From assembly GCA_020086605.1 (NCBI GenBank), contig JACBWW010000038.1, forward strand, positions 5,540,782 to 5,604,781: DNA of 64,000 nucleotides. The letters are read 5' to 3'. The translations under genes and the position numbers were made by a program. Source of the stretch: Lanius collurio. Taxonomy: Eukaryota > Chordata > Aves > Passeriformes > Laniidae. The notes below the pieces were generated by a model. That model searched no databases, was not told the origin of the DNA, and was given only the letters and a program-made list of their open reading frames with translations. Of this stretch, positions 35,011-45,391 are shown in pieces (position 1 is the stretch's first letter; each line of letters opens with the position of its first letter).

Positions 35011-37711
35011 GCTAAGCAGCTCAACTAATGGCTTGACTTTGATAGTTTACAATACTCAAACAAACCAACTAGATTGATTGTTTATCTGCAAATTAGTTTA
35101 AAACCTCCCTTAACAACCAATTAACAACTTCATTTTTACTGTGAAAGCCAACTTTTTTAAGTTTAATCATAACAACCACCCTTTTCCCGGAAAAGCTGTC
35201 TGTAGCCTCCAGCTCTTCCTTCTTCTTCCAAAGGGCAAACACAGTTTGAAAACATTCTCCATGGCTCTCCTGGCCCAGCTGCTGTGGCTCAGCACCATGG
35301 GCTCCTACATTCCCCAGGGCACAGCAATACCCCAGTGCTGAAGGATGAGCCTGCCAAACCCCCAACATGCACCTGGGAACCAAGTGCCTTTGAGCTCTGG
35401 GGAAGGTTGAGCCACGAGCCAGGCAGAGCCCATGTGCTGCTCCCTTGGCCTTGAGAGACTGCCAACAACAGAGCCCCCAACAACTGCACTCACCTTGACA
35501 GGCTCAGGCAGGATTTGGGATTGTGTAGCTTTGGCTTCTGCCTTCCAATTGGAGGGACCCTCATCACTGTCACAGTTCTGCTCAGGGTTAGGTGAGAGGT
35601 CTGGTGATTCTGATGATGATTTTCTCCAGACGTCCTCACAGGGGTTTGTCTTACTCCACGTCTGCCAACGCCTGCAGGTCTGTGACTTGGACTTGGACTT
35701 TGTTGGAATCCATGTGGGATTCAGAGGGGACTCGTGGCTCAGGAGCGCCTTGGAGTCCTCATCGCCCAGCACATTCTTAATGTGCCTTGACAGCTCATCT
35801 TCTTTATCAGTCTGCAACAGAAAAACAGAGAGGAGGAAATGTCAAAAACACCCCAAGCAAGAGATCCAGCTCAGCAAGAGACATTCCTCAGGATCTTCAT
35901 AGAATTCCCATGCATCCCCACAAGGGAAGTCAGGCAAGCTCAGTGGAGCAGATGGGAAGATGCTGTGTTTGCATTTTTCAGACTCAAGTCTGCAGAAGAC
36001 ACAGCTCTCCTCTCGCAGCCCAAGCCTCCCTTCCTGCACTCCTTCCGGCCTGCACCCCACTCCCATTACCTTGTAGGGTTTGGCAAAGAGGGGAGTCTTC
36101 TCTGAGAATGGATCTTTCTCTTCTGGAGCCGCCTGCCTCCTGCGCCTGTCTCGCTCCAGAATGCGGAGCAAGTCTCCGTTGTTGTGCCAGCTTTCAGAAA
36201 GAGATGGAAAGGAGAATTAACACTTGAAGCCCTGTTTCTACTCCATGCACAAACTGGTGTTTTCACACAAGGGCACAGGTCCAGCAGCAAAGCAACGTTG
36301 AAATGCACAGGATGGTGACAGTGCCCAAATCAATTCTGTCCAGCGTGTGCTGTGCCCCAGAGCGAGGAGACACACAAGGTACAGCACGCATCCTTCTCAG
36401 GGATTGCTACTGCTCATCCCAGCCATCAAGAAGGGTGGGAACAGAAAAACTGTACCCCCATTTCATTGTGAAACAAATCGAAAGCAGTCACTGGGGGTGG
36501 TCAGCACATGAACTGGCAAATCTGCTTGCAGTAATCAATGGGAGAAACTGCAATTCTTGTTCTCCTTCTGACTTCCCACCCCACTCTCCCCCTGAAAGTC
36601 AAAGAGAATCCTCTCTTTTGAAGGTCTTGCCACTTTCAAGAACTGAACTTTGTCCACTTTATAAACAGCCTTGCAAATTCACTCTCTACTGTAAATGGTC
36701 AGCTGCGTGCCTGGACAGTCACGTAGCTGCATTTAAAGCCTTCCCACCAACATGACTAGAAAGGAGAACTCAGACATTCAGAAAACACCAGCTCAAATGC
36801 CCCTGTTTCTCCTCAGCCACAAATGCATGTACTCAATTCCACCAGCCCTATATCAAAACACTGATAAAGCTGTGTCCCACCATGGGAAACCAGATCCTTT
36901 AAACTGTCTCTGGTCTGTGAATGTCTACTGCAAAATGAGGGAAACTCTGCCTCTGATATTTGTGGACATTGGGGAAGGAAAAGCAAGCAGGCATGGTGGA
37001 TGCAGGAATCAATTTCTACTCTACTGCACACTCTACACATACAATTCCTGGATTCTTCTTCACTCATCCAACTGCCCAAGTGCCCCAGGATGCAAGGGGA
37101 AAGAGCCTTGTCTGCCCCTGCAATGATACTTTCCCAAATACCACACCCATAATCAGCTCCTGGAAGTTTAATCACCCCTAGAGCAGAGGCACAGCTGCCT
37201 CATCTTATACTGTTACTTACAATAAATCAGGTTTTTGCACTGGATGGCATTCCTAATTCAGAGTAGAAGAGTCTACTGTCTACTGAAATGCCCAACTTCT
37301 TCAGATAAGCCTGTAGCTCTCCCAGCCTCCGCAGCCCTGGAGACACCACTGCTGCCCATCTCTGCCCTGGCCACTGAAGGTCTTTGTCAAGATGCTCTTC
37401 AAAGCCTTTGCAAACCTGAGCTCTGCTGTCCCTCACAACCCTGCACACTTCCCTCAAGGCTAGGGAACTTTGGAAGCTTTGGGAACTGGACCTCCAGCCT
37501 TAGCACCAACACGCCCAGCACCTGGGAGCCTTGGAGCAGGGTGACTCCATAGTCCCACTCCCTCCATCTCCAGGGGAAACACAGCTCAGAACTAGAGAGT
37601 TAAAAACAGTGCTGTACTTGCTGCAGCTGATCTACACTTGATGTGTCACCAGGAAAACCCAAACACCTTGACTGTTCAAAGAGGCAGATGAAACTTGTAG
37701 AAAGTATATAG

Positions 37712-38050
37712 GTGCCGCGGGACACAGTCAGCTCGGGTGATTTCTACAGTTCAAGGCAGCTCCTGAAACATGCAGTTTATTTGCAAGGGTCGTGGGTGCA
37801 GGAGCTCTGCTTAAGCTGCCAGCCACAGCTAAGAGCATGCCCCAGAGAGAGCGAGAGAGAGAGCGTAAGAGTGTAAGAGAGAGCGTAAGTGTGTAAGATT
37901 AAGAGAGCTAGAAGTCTGGTTACATGATATTATCTCTTCCTATACTGAATATGGTAATAGTACAACATCCAATCAACAGAAGGCAGAAATCCTTATAAAA
38001 TTTACATACAACCTATCAAAACTACTACATTACCATACTGTGTTACATTT
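37712..38050 (-). mobile_element. Probable LTR, - orientation, edges uncertain
   Basis: The forward strand starts TGCCGCGGGACACAG and ends near ACTGTGTTACA, giving TG...CA ends. On the - strand there is a TTTTATAAGGATTT TATA-like box, an ATTGGATG CCAAT box and CTTGCAAATAAACTGC with a poly(A) signal before a GC-rich terminus, as in LTR R/U5 regions. A GA-rich simple repeat (about 37850-37890) sits inside. No target duplication was found. The element may continue past 38050 and have been interrupted by the next LTR. Confidence 0.45.
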
Positions 38051-38147
38051 TAACTCCTAAAAACTACTTTCTAAAACTACTTTTTTCTTCCCTGCCACGC
38101 TGGCAGGGTTTCTCTGACCCTTGGACTTTTCTGTTTGCTGAAGCATC

Positions 38148-38915
38148 TGTTATAAATGAAATGTCAATTTCATCGGGTTAATAATTTGCGCGAGCCAAAT
38201 TATTAATATAAAAAACAAATAAAATTTATTTTAATCAAATTGACAATCTTAATAAGCCACTATAAAGGAAAACAGGGCCAAGCCTAGGTTCTTGACCCTG
38301 GGTGACACATACACAACTCTGACCACCAGCAGTTCAGAGAGGTAAGCGCACACCTTTGAGGTGTTTGAGTCCAGTTTTTATACTGTTTTTCTTGCTCCTG
38401 GCTATGAAATCTTTTGTCCTTTTCACTTCTGATGATCCTCTGGCCCAGTGCTCAGTGGTCCATTTAGATGTTGATTTGTCCAAGGATTTTCTTTGTGCTC
38501 TGGTTGATGGTTTCCAGTAACTCATCTCAGCCTATGATGATCTTTCAGAGAAATCTTTATATGATTAAAATGAAGTGTCTCGAGCAATAGGTCCACTCAT
38601 CAGCAGTGTCCAAGGAGCAGCAGATACTATCTCTTACTTCTTTCAGATGGAAAAAGATTCTTGTTGGGTAAGATGAAATCAGAGGAGGTTGATGGGTCTG
38701 AGGTCATCTCCCCTGGGCTTGCCTGCACTTCTTATGTTAATTAGTACCTTCCTTGAGCAAGATGTCATGAGCCATGCCAAGGTGTACTCTGAACACAACT
38801 AAATTTAAACATATATACAATTTACAAGATATATTTCACATTTTAGATTCCACATTAATAACTTATTCCATTTATAGCATTTTAATTTCTTATGAATTTT
38901 GACCTATCTATAACA
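38148..38915. mobile_element. Solo LTR copy 1 with 4-bp TSD (CATC)
   Basis: This 768-bp element begins TGTTATAAAT and ends ATCTATAACA, so its tips are inverted repeats of TGTTATA. It is flanked by the direct repeat CATC at 38144-38147 and 38916-38919. A near-palindromic AATAAAATTTATT block and TTTGCGCGAGCCAAATTATT lie near the left end. It shares its whole layout with the element at 39669. It is non-coding. Transcription direction is not settled. The 4-bp duplication and lack of internal genes indicate a solo LTR left by recombination. Confidence 0.8.
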
Positions 38916-39668
38916 CATCCTCTTCTTTGCTAAAGACATTGTTCAATCAAGAGGGATTCTCCTTCAGCTGGCTAGCCCATTGTCTTTTGGTTGTACAGTA
39001 ACTAACAGCTTGGTATCTTATATCTCAAAGCTAGCTTTCATTTCTATTTCGCTTACAGGTTTTATATTTTCAGAATCTTTTGCCAAGCAGTCATATTTGT
39101 AAGGTTTCCCTATTTCATCCTCCCCAACAAAACTGAATGTCTGCCCTGAAACATCAGCTCAGTCCTCCTCAGCTTCAAACATGTTCCACAAGAAGTAAAA
39201 ACTTGCACAAATCGCTCCCACCCCAAAAAACACAACTCCTGCTTTGCTACCCACTGACACAGGGAAATACTCCTAGGCCCAAAGCTTCCCAAACTGCAGA
39301 AGGGAGTGCCCTGGCCCCAGGAATAAGAGATTGGCTTGAGAAAGTTCAGCCCAGAACTTGGCCTGACCCACGACATCATCCAAGCCTGGGCCTGTAACAG
39401 AAGCTCTGAAAATACCAACTGCTCAGGACAATCCTTTCTTAACTGCTCCCACTCAGGGATTAGGATTCCTGCATTAAGGGGGGAGATCCTATTTTTTTAA
39501 GCCATCTCAACATTCATCAGAGCACCAGGGAAGCCAAGATTACATCAAATTAATTCCTACCTATTGTCACTGTTCTGGTTTTCCATAGGTTCCATTACGA
39601 AGCCTCAGTTTGAGTTAGCTTCTCTGGAAGAGAACAAACAGATATTCACCATCTGCACGAGTTCAGGC

Positions 39669-40511
39669 TGTTATAAATGAAACTGCCAATTAAATCGAAT
39701 TAATAAATTGCGCGAGCCAAATTATTAATATAAAAACAAACAGAATTTATTTTATGATCAAATTGACAATTTTGAATAGCCACTATAAAAACGGCAGGGC
39801 CAAGCCTAGGTTCTTGACTCTGGGGGACACATACACAGCCCTGAACACCAGCAGTTCGGGTAGGTAGTGCACACTTTGAGGTTTCTGAGTCCGGTTTTTA
39901 TACTGTTTTTCTTGCCTCTGGCTAGAAAATCCTTTGTCTTTTTCATTTTCTATGGTCCTCTGGTCCAGAGATCAGGGGTCCTTTAAAGTGTTGATGTATT
40001 CAGGGACTCTCTTTGTATTTCGGTTGATATTTTCCAGTAACTCTTCTTAGTGTTTCTGGTAAGGGATCTGTTCAGATGATGATACTTCCAAGAAATCCCT
40101 TGTGTGATTAAAATGAAGAGTCTTGGGTAAGAGGTCCATTCATCAGCAGTGTCCAGAGAGTAACAGATATGATCTGTTACTCCTTTCAGATGGAAGGGAT
40201 TCTCCAAATAGGCAGAATGGATTTGGAGTAGATTGATGTGCCAGATGGATATCTGGCTTCCTGATGGTGGATGCATGATTACTTCTTCTCTCAGGTTTGC
40301 CTTCACTTCAGATGCTAATTTTCACCTTTGGGAGGAGTGTTTTGTAACTCTGGGCAAGATGCCAGGAAACATGCCAAGGCACATTCCAAGCACAACATGT
40401 TTGGATATAGGTACAATTCTAATACATTCTATGTACAATCTAATATATTTTACATTCACAACTCATCTTGATATCTTTTAATTTCTTATGAATTTTGACT
40501 TATCTATAACA
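39669..40511. mobile_element. Solo LTR copy 2 with 4-bp TSD (AGGC)
   Basis: This 843-bp element is of the same family and orientation as the one at 38148, with TGTTATAAAT and TATCTATAACA ends. It is flanked by its own direct repeat AGGC at 39665-39668 and 40512-40515. Shared internal words include TTGCGCGAGCCAAATTATTA, CAAGCCTAGGTTCTTGAC, CATCAGCAGTGTCCA and TTTCTTATGAATTTTGAC. Copies differ by many substitutions and indels. A separate target duplication shows it is an independent insertion. Confidence 0.8.
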
Positions 40512-42149
40512 AGGCCTAAAGCAGGGGTGAAGATAGATCTCCAGGGACTTGCTGCACTCAGAGCCTGGAGTGCCCAATTGGGAGTCACTGCAGTACTCCT
40601 ACACATAAATGATCCAAACATGGGGATTACATGTAGCTGAGAATGGGAGAACCAACAGATCCATTTTCCTCTTCCCCTAGTGCTGATACTGCAGTTCAGG
40701 TCAGCTCTTCGCTCCACGTTTGGCCAAGAGCATGACAAACCAAGCCATGCTACGGGCTCCAGGATATTTGGTTCCATTTTAAATATAAATGTGCCCTCAG
40801 AACCCTGCCTTTGGACAACCAAATGGGCTCATGTGAATGGCAGCATCTGTGGCAAGGGGAGGGAAAGAAAAAAAAAAGCCCTAAAAAGACAGCTCTAGAT
40901 TAAAAGGTAGCAAGATCCCCTCAGCAGAAGCATAAAATCTCCCAACAGGCAGAAACAGGACTGAAAACATTTACGTTTCAATGACCTTCCTTTGCAGCAT
41001 CTCACACTCTGGAAGGAGCAGAATGATTTCTCACTGGAGAGGAGGCTACAGGAGCATTGTGTGAAGTCTTGTGAACCACCCCACTGACGGCAGCTGATAT
41101 GAACCAGGAGCACAGACACTTGGGGGAAGAGGGGAAGCAGCAGCTGAGCTCTAGGCCATGGGAAGGGACCAGCACAGAACCATTCTGCAAGCCACAGAAA
41201 CACACGGGACACTGCAGATGGGCATCCTGTCAGACCCCCACCCCCTGCAGCCAGGGAGCCTCAGAATAGGCACTCACACTAAGCTATGAGGACAGATCGG
41301 GAAGCAAACAAACACTGCAGCTTTGTTCCCTCCTCACAATCATGAAAATGATAATGTTGGCTGGGAAATAAACTGCCTTGAAAGAACAAGGTGCCCACTT
41401 GAATTTAAAGACAAACAAAGGTGGGAGAAGTAGGAAGTGTGCATTGGGAGGAGTCATTCCAAGTTTCTTCCAACTTCTGTTGAGTGGACCTGGCATTGGC
41501 ATAACTTGGGCAGAAAGAGATGCACTCACATGTGAATAAACAGCATGGCAGGGAAGCCTGCTCTGTCACCAGCTTATCCTTAACATGGCCACAAAGCACA
41601 TGAGTGGCCAGCAGTAGAATCCAGACTTCATTAAACAGGTAAGAAATTTTGCAAATGCCCTTGACAGGGCCAGGTTTTCGACCTTGCTGACACCTCATGG
41701 ATCTGAGGTTGTGCGGGTGTCCTTAACCTGACACGATTGCCACAAGGCACAAATGCTTTTGCAACCAAGCTGTGCTTCTGAACACAAGCTTTCTTGGCTG
41801 GGGAGAGGAAGGCAGGTACCCAAGTGACCCTGATGGGAATTCTTACAAGCTTTTGACAGTGCTGTATTTGGCCAGACTAAATGCTGCATCCCTTAGCAAG
41901 ACATCTTTGATTGCTCTTTTTGCTGCCTTTCTCTGTCCAGCCACAGGCAAAGAGCTGCTCTAAAAGAACAAGGAAGCTTGGAGGCTGCTTGGAAACCTAA
42001 ACCTTATGTAGCCATCTCAAGAGCTTTTCCTTCAAATGTTGCTATCACTAACCTTCACATGATATTTTTATGGGCAAAGTGTGGTGTTTTGCATATGTTC
42101 AGGTATTTGAAGGGTCACCTTGACATACAGGCAGAGAACACACCGGATT

Positions 42150-42297
42150 CGTAGAAACACAGAACTACAGAACCATAGAATGTTTTCGGTTGGAAGGGGC
42201 CTTAAAGATTATTTACTTCCAACCCTCCTGCCATGGGCAGGGGCACCTTCCACTAGACCAGGTTGCTACAGGCCTGTCCAACCCGAACTTGAAGTAT
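42150..42297 (-). mobile_element. CR1 3' tail, - orientation
   Basis: The reverse complement of a CR1 3' end: ACAGAACCATAGAATGTTTT, then GGTTGGAAGGGGCCTTAAAG, TTCCAACCCTCCTGCCATGG and CACCTTCCACTAGACCAGG. Confidence 0.85.
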
Positions 42298-43060
42298 TAA
42301 AATATTGTGGTGGCCATTGGACTTATACCAAGAGATGTACAAGGCCATTGTTATTAAAATGGCCTTGATTCTTAAAAACAGAAAATAATAAATCAATAGC
42401 TTTGGCTTCACTTTGACATGTGGGTTTTTCCACACCGGCTTTGCCACCTCCCTCTGAAGTCACTGGCTGCGATAGTTCAACTGGAAGAGCGGCCCCTCGC
42501 AGCTGCTCCCACTCCCACCAGGGCAATCCCAGGCCCCAGCTGGAGCAGCTGCTGCAGGCACTGCCTAGGAAAAGCCCAGTTTCCTTCCCCCTACCACACA
42601 TCTGCTGGCTCTCCCCTCAAGCCTCTTCTTCTCAATGCTGGCACCTTTTGGCAGCACACCGGGTAGAACAAAGGGGCCTCTGTGCTGCTCAGGTCACCAT
42701 CCTTTCCCAGGGATTACCTGGTTCTCCTGCTCCTCAGACACTTAGGATTAAAGCTGAATCGGCAGCAAGCCCTCCTGCAACCTTGCCCTCTCCACTCGAC
42801 AATAATTTGTCCCGCTGAGGGCTGGGTAATACTACTCCTAAATAATTGCATAACAAGGCCTTAAAGGCAATTGCCCTGGTTAGAGACGTCTTTCTCAGCA
42901 AAGTGGTGCCAGCTTGCAGAGGCTGCAGTAAGAACCCCCATTTGAAGCTGTTCCTGTGGCTGCACGGTGCTGGAAGGCAGCAGAGCCATCCGTGGCCAGC
43001 CCGTCTGCCCCCCTGCAATCACGGGAGAATCACCTGGCACAAGCGAGCCTTGCGGGCGAG

Positions 43061-43285
43061 GAATGCCTCCCGGCACGGCAGTGCTGCTGCGAACAGGCCC
43101 TCTGGACAAGGAATGCCTCCCGGCATGGCAGTGCTGCTGCGAACAGGCCCTCTGGACAAGGAATGCCTCCCGGCATGGCAGTGCTGCTGCGAACAGGCCC
43201 TCTGGACAAGGAATGCCTCCCGGCACGGCAGTGCTGCTGCGAACAGGCCCTCTGGACAAGGAATGCCTCCCCGAATGGCAGCTGC
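43061..43285. repeat. 50-bp minisatellite, four copies plus a partial
   Basis: The unit starts GAATGCCTCCCGGCAYGGCA and ends GGCCCTCTGGACAAG. Four nearly identical copies occupy 43061-43110, 43111-43160, 43161-43210 and 43211-43260, followed by a diverging partial copy. The visible differences are single C/T changes. The period is not a multiple of three, so each strand encodes the same peptides in rotating frames; the long open frames here are a by-product. It abuts a GC-rich island. Confidence 0.92.
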
Positions 43286-43580
43286 GCTCGCTCCGTGCTG
43301 CTGCGGCCCGCGGGGCGCTGCCCGAGGACGCCTGTGCCGCTGGTAGCGCCCCGGTGCCAGCGGAGCGTCCCAGGCACGGGCGGCGGGGTGTCCAGGAGCC
43401 GCGGGGCTCAGAGGGCACGGAACCCTACTGGAGTCCCGCCCGCACCCTCCGCTGCACGGGAGAAGCCAGCACTGCCCGACACTGCACCCGGGCTGTGCCC
43501 AAGGCGGGGCCGGCCCTGTGCCCCGAGCCCTCGGGCCCTGCCCAGCAGCCGAGAAGGAGCCACTGAGGGAACCCTCGGGG
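43280..43580. promoter_or_regulatory. GC-rich, CpG-dense island (orphan)
   Basis: This is a second CpG-dense block (GCGGGGCGCTGCCCGAGGAC and GGCGGCGGGGTG-type sequence) between the AFF1 remnant and SMARCA5. Its position, about 7 kb upstream of the first recognised AFF1 exon on the - strand, would suit a former or current AFF1 promoter. No linked first exon could be identified, so the assignment is inference. Confidence 0.4.
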
Positions 43581-44449
43581 CCCAGGGCCAGAGCTGCAGC
43601 TGCTTTGTCCAAAGGTTCAGGAGCATTCCGTGATAAAACCTGGCAAGAAATTCAATGATGTGACTTACACGACTTGTGGCCCTTGAGCGCTGATAGAAAC
43701 TCAGGGAGGCTGTGTCCCGGTCCAGACAGGAGCACCCCTGGACTGGGACCTCTGCAACAGGAATTTCACATGTAAATAATTTATTAATGGGACAAAAAAC
43801 CAAAACACCAGAACAGCCCATCTTATGTATATAATTCACAAGTTCTTTATGATTCTTTCAAGTACAGATAATTCTTGAAAGACTTAGTGTGAAAAAGCAT
43901 TTTGCACACTGAGTAACTCCATCAGATGGGGAATGCAGTATTAAATCCTTTCGGCCAAACAGACACGATTAATCTAAAAAGGCCAGTTTCCCTGAGACTC
44001 TCTCTTGGCACCGTGGTCTCTTCTCTGGCTGCAATCTGGGCCATAACTTTTTTCCCTTCTTAAACCAGAGGCTTTACTGCCATTGCTGATTGGGTCCTTT
44101 ATCACTAGCGGTAGGCATGTCTTGGTTTTATTTTTAAATGAACTATTTCATTTCTGGCCAGGAAAAGGGAAGTGAAAAATACTAAAAACCAACCACATAA
44201 AGTCAAGTTTTAAAATGATGGAAGACAGTAAGTAAATAAATTGGAGTTGTTCCATCCTAACCCGTTTTTTCATTTACTTTTTTAAAATCAGGTTGTTTGA
44301 TGCTCTGATAGGAAAAATGTCTTCCTTTCTACTGCTGCTCCCAACATTAGAACATCCTTATGAGAGGTTTTGGTTGTACCTCTGGGTCCTTGTGGAGCAT
44401 TTCCAGCACAGAATATTCTATGATTCTGTGACCGGGAACAATGTCCCTG

Positions 44450-44630
44450 TACTTGGCACTGCTGAGGGGGCATCTTGAATCCCGGGTCCACTTTTGGGAC
44501 CACACTACTAGGCTGGGGTGTGCCCAGAGATGGGCATGGGGCTGGTGCAGGCTCTGGAGCACAGGTGTGATGAGGAGCAGCTGAGGGAGCTGGGGGGGCC
44601 CAGCCTGGAGCAGAGGAGGCTCGGGAGGCA
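44450..44630 (+). mobile_element. CR1 internal fragment, + orientation
   Basis: This matches the CR1 region upstream of the 3' UTR: a GCATCTTGAATCCCGGGTCC-like block, GTGCCCAGAGATGGGC, CTGGAGCACAGGTGTGATGA and CCTGGAGCAGAGGAGGCTC. It lacks the usual 3' terminus. Confidence 0.65.
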
Positions 44631-45368
44631 CCAGCGGGAGCTGGCAGGTGCTGGCAGAGGCCGCTGCTGTTCTCGCTCGCAGCCTGAGGGCAGCTGTGGC
44701 ACCCGGCCTCAGGAGGGCTGGGCGGCTTTCCCAGGAGCTTCCTGCCGCATCCCACAGCACCGGCGCAGGGGCTGCTGCCGTTCTTTTGGGTAGAGAGGGC
44801 TTCAGAGAGGGAAGAGGCCGGGGGTGCGGAGGGCTCAGGCAGGCAGCCACGGAGGGTGAGGGAATTGCGCGTGGCCAAAGGGGGAAAGAGGCCAGCGGCC
44901 ACCATGGAGCCGGGAAAGGGGACAGGGGCAGCTGCCCTGTGCCTGGAATCCTGCCAGCCCCGGGGCTGAGGCACCTGGGTGACACCAGATCCCGCCTGGC
45001 ACACGGCGTGTCCCTGCGGCCCCGTGTGCCTCGGCAGCGATCGGGAAGTGTGTGCGATACAGAACAGGCCCATTTCCTGCCTTTGCCGTAAATCCACTGC
45101 GTTTCCCGGCCTCCTTGGAGATCTTCCCTATAGCACAGTGCAGTGACGCAGTTCCAGGGCTGCGGGGAGAGAAGAAACCTGGAAGTCTTTCGTGGAACAA
45201 TACTCTCTTCTTTCCAGCCAGCTCAGTGACTGCCCTTCGTGAAGTGGGATAATTTGTTTTATGCCGCAGTATTTTGAAAATGAACTGACATAGCTGGATT
45301 CTAGCTAGGAAATCTCAAACTTATCTTGGTTTGAGTCATGGAACAGAATAATTTCTATATAAACCAGC

Positions 45369-45391
45369 TTTTTTTTTTTTTTTTTTTTTTT
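45369..45391. repeat. Poly-T run of 23
   Basis: An uninterrupted run of 23 T on the + strand, in intergenic DNA. It could be the poly(A) tail of an old retro-insertion on the - strand, but no element is recognisable beside it. Confidence 0.85.

Larger units (their letters stand above)
27344..36190 (-). pseudogene. AFF1: Decayed AFF1 (AF4/FMR2 family member 1) locus
   Basis: AFF1 is a disordered scaffold of the super elongation complex that recruits P-TEFb. Exons on the - strand, in transcript order: 36070-36190 (LLRILERDRRRR ... EKTPLFAKPYK, the AFF N-terminal signature), 35494-35811 (TDKEDELSRHIKNVLGDEDS, matching the DELSSRIQNMLG block), 33312-33356, 32557-32643 (NSLSPLLLPLQTPPRTETSN), 31710-32335 (RKTVGIKRPGQP, SEPGPLE, DKKLLSP), 28053-28369 (AKLRKVEEDHEDYPR), 27615-27712 (weak) and 27344-27427 (GSAGDDRNSFPVTSLPNEDK, strongly AFF1-like). 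Splice sites mostly fit consensus. Against function: two frame changes in the largest exon, a TGA at 27347-27349, no proline-rich PTAYVRPMDG block, no C-terminal homology domain, and a span of only about 9 kb. The tail-to-tail arrangement with KLHL8 matches human 4q21, which favours orthology over a stray copy. A short, fast-evolving live gene, or indel errors in the assembly, remain possible. Confidence 0.7.

Noticed and set aside
38148..40511. A single short provirus with paired LTRs
   Set aside because: Each LTR has its own 4-bp direct repeat (CATC and AGGC) and the 750 bp between them shows no retroviral genes.
42956..43633. 225-codon + strand frame and several overlapping frames on both strands
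   Set aside because: They arise from the 50-bp minisatellite and CpG-rich DNA, where stops are rare in every frame. No known domain is present.
44288..45097. 269-codon - strand open frame rich in Pro/Ser/Ala
   Set aside because: It overlaps a CR1 fragment and GC-rich DNA, has low complexity, and shows no splice or domain support.
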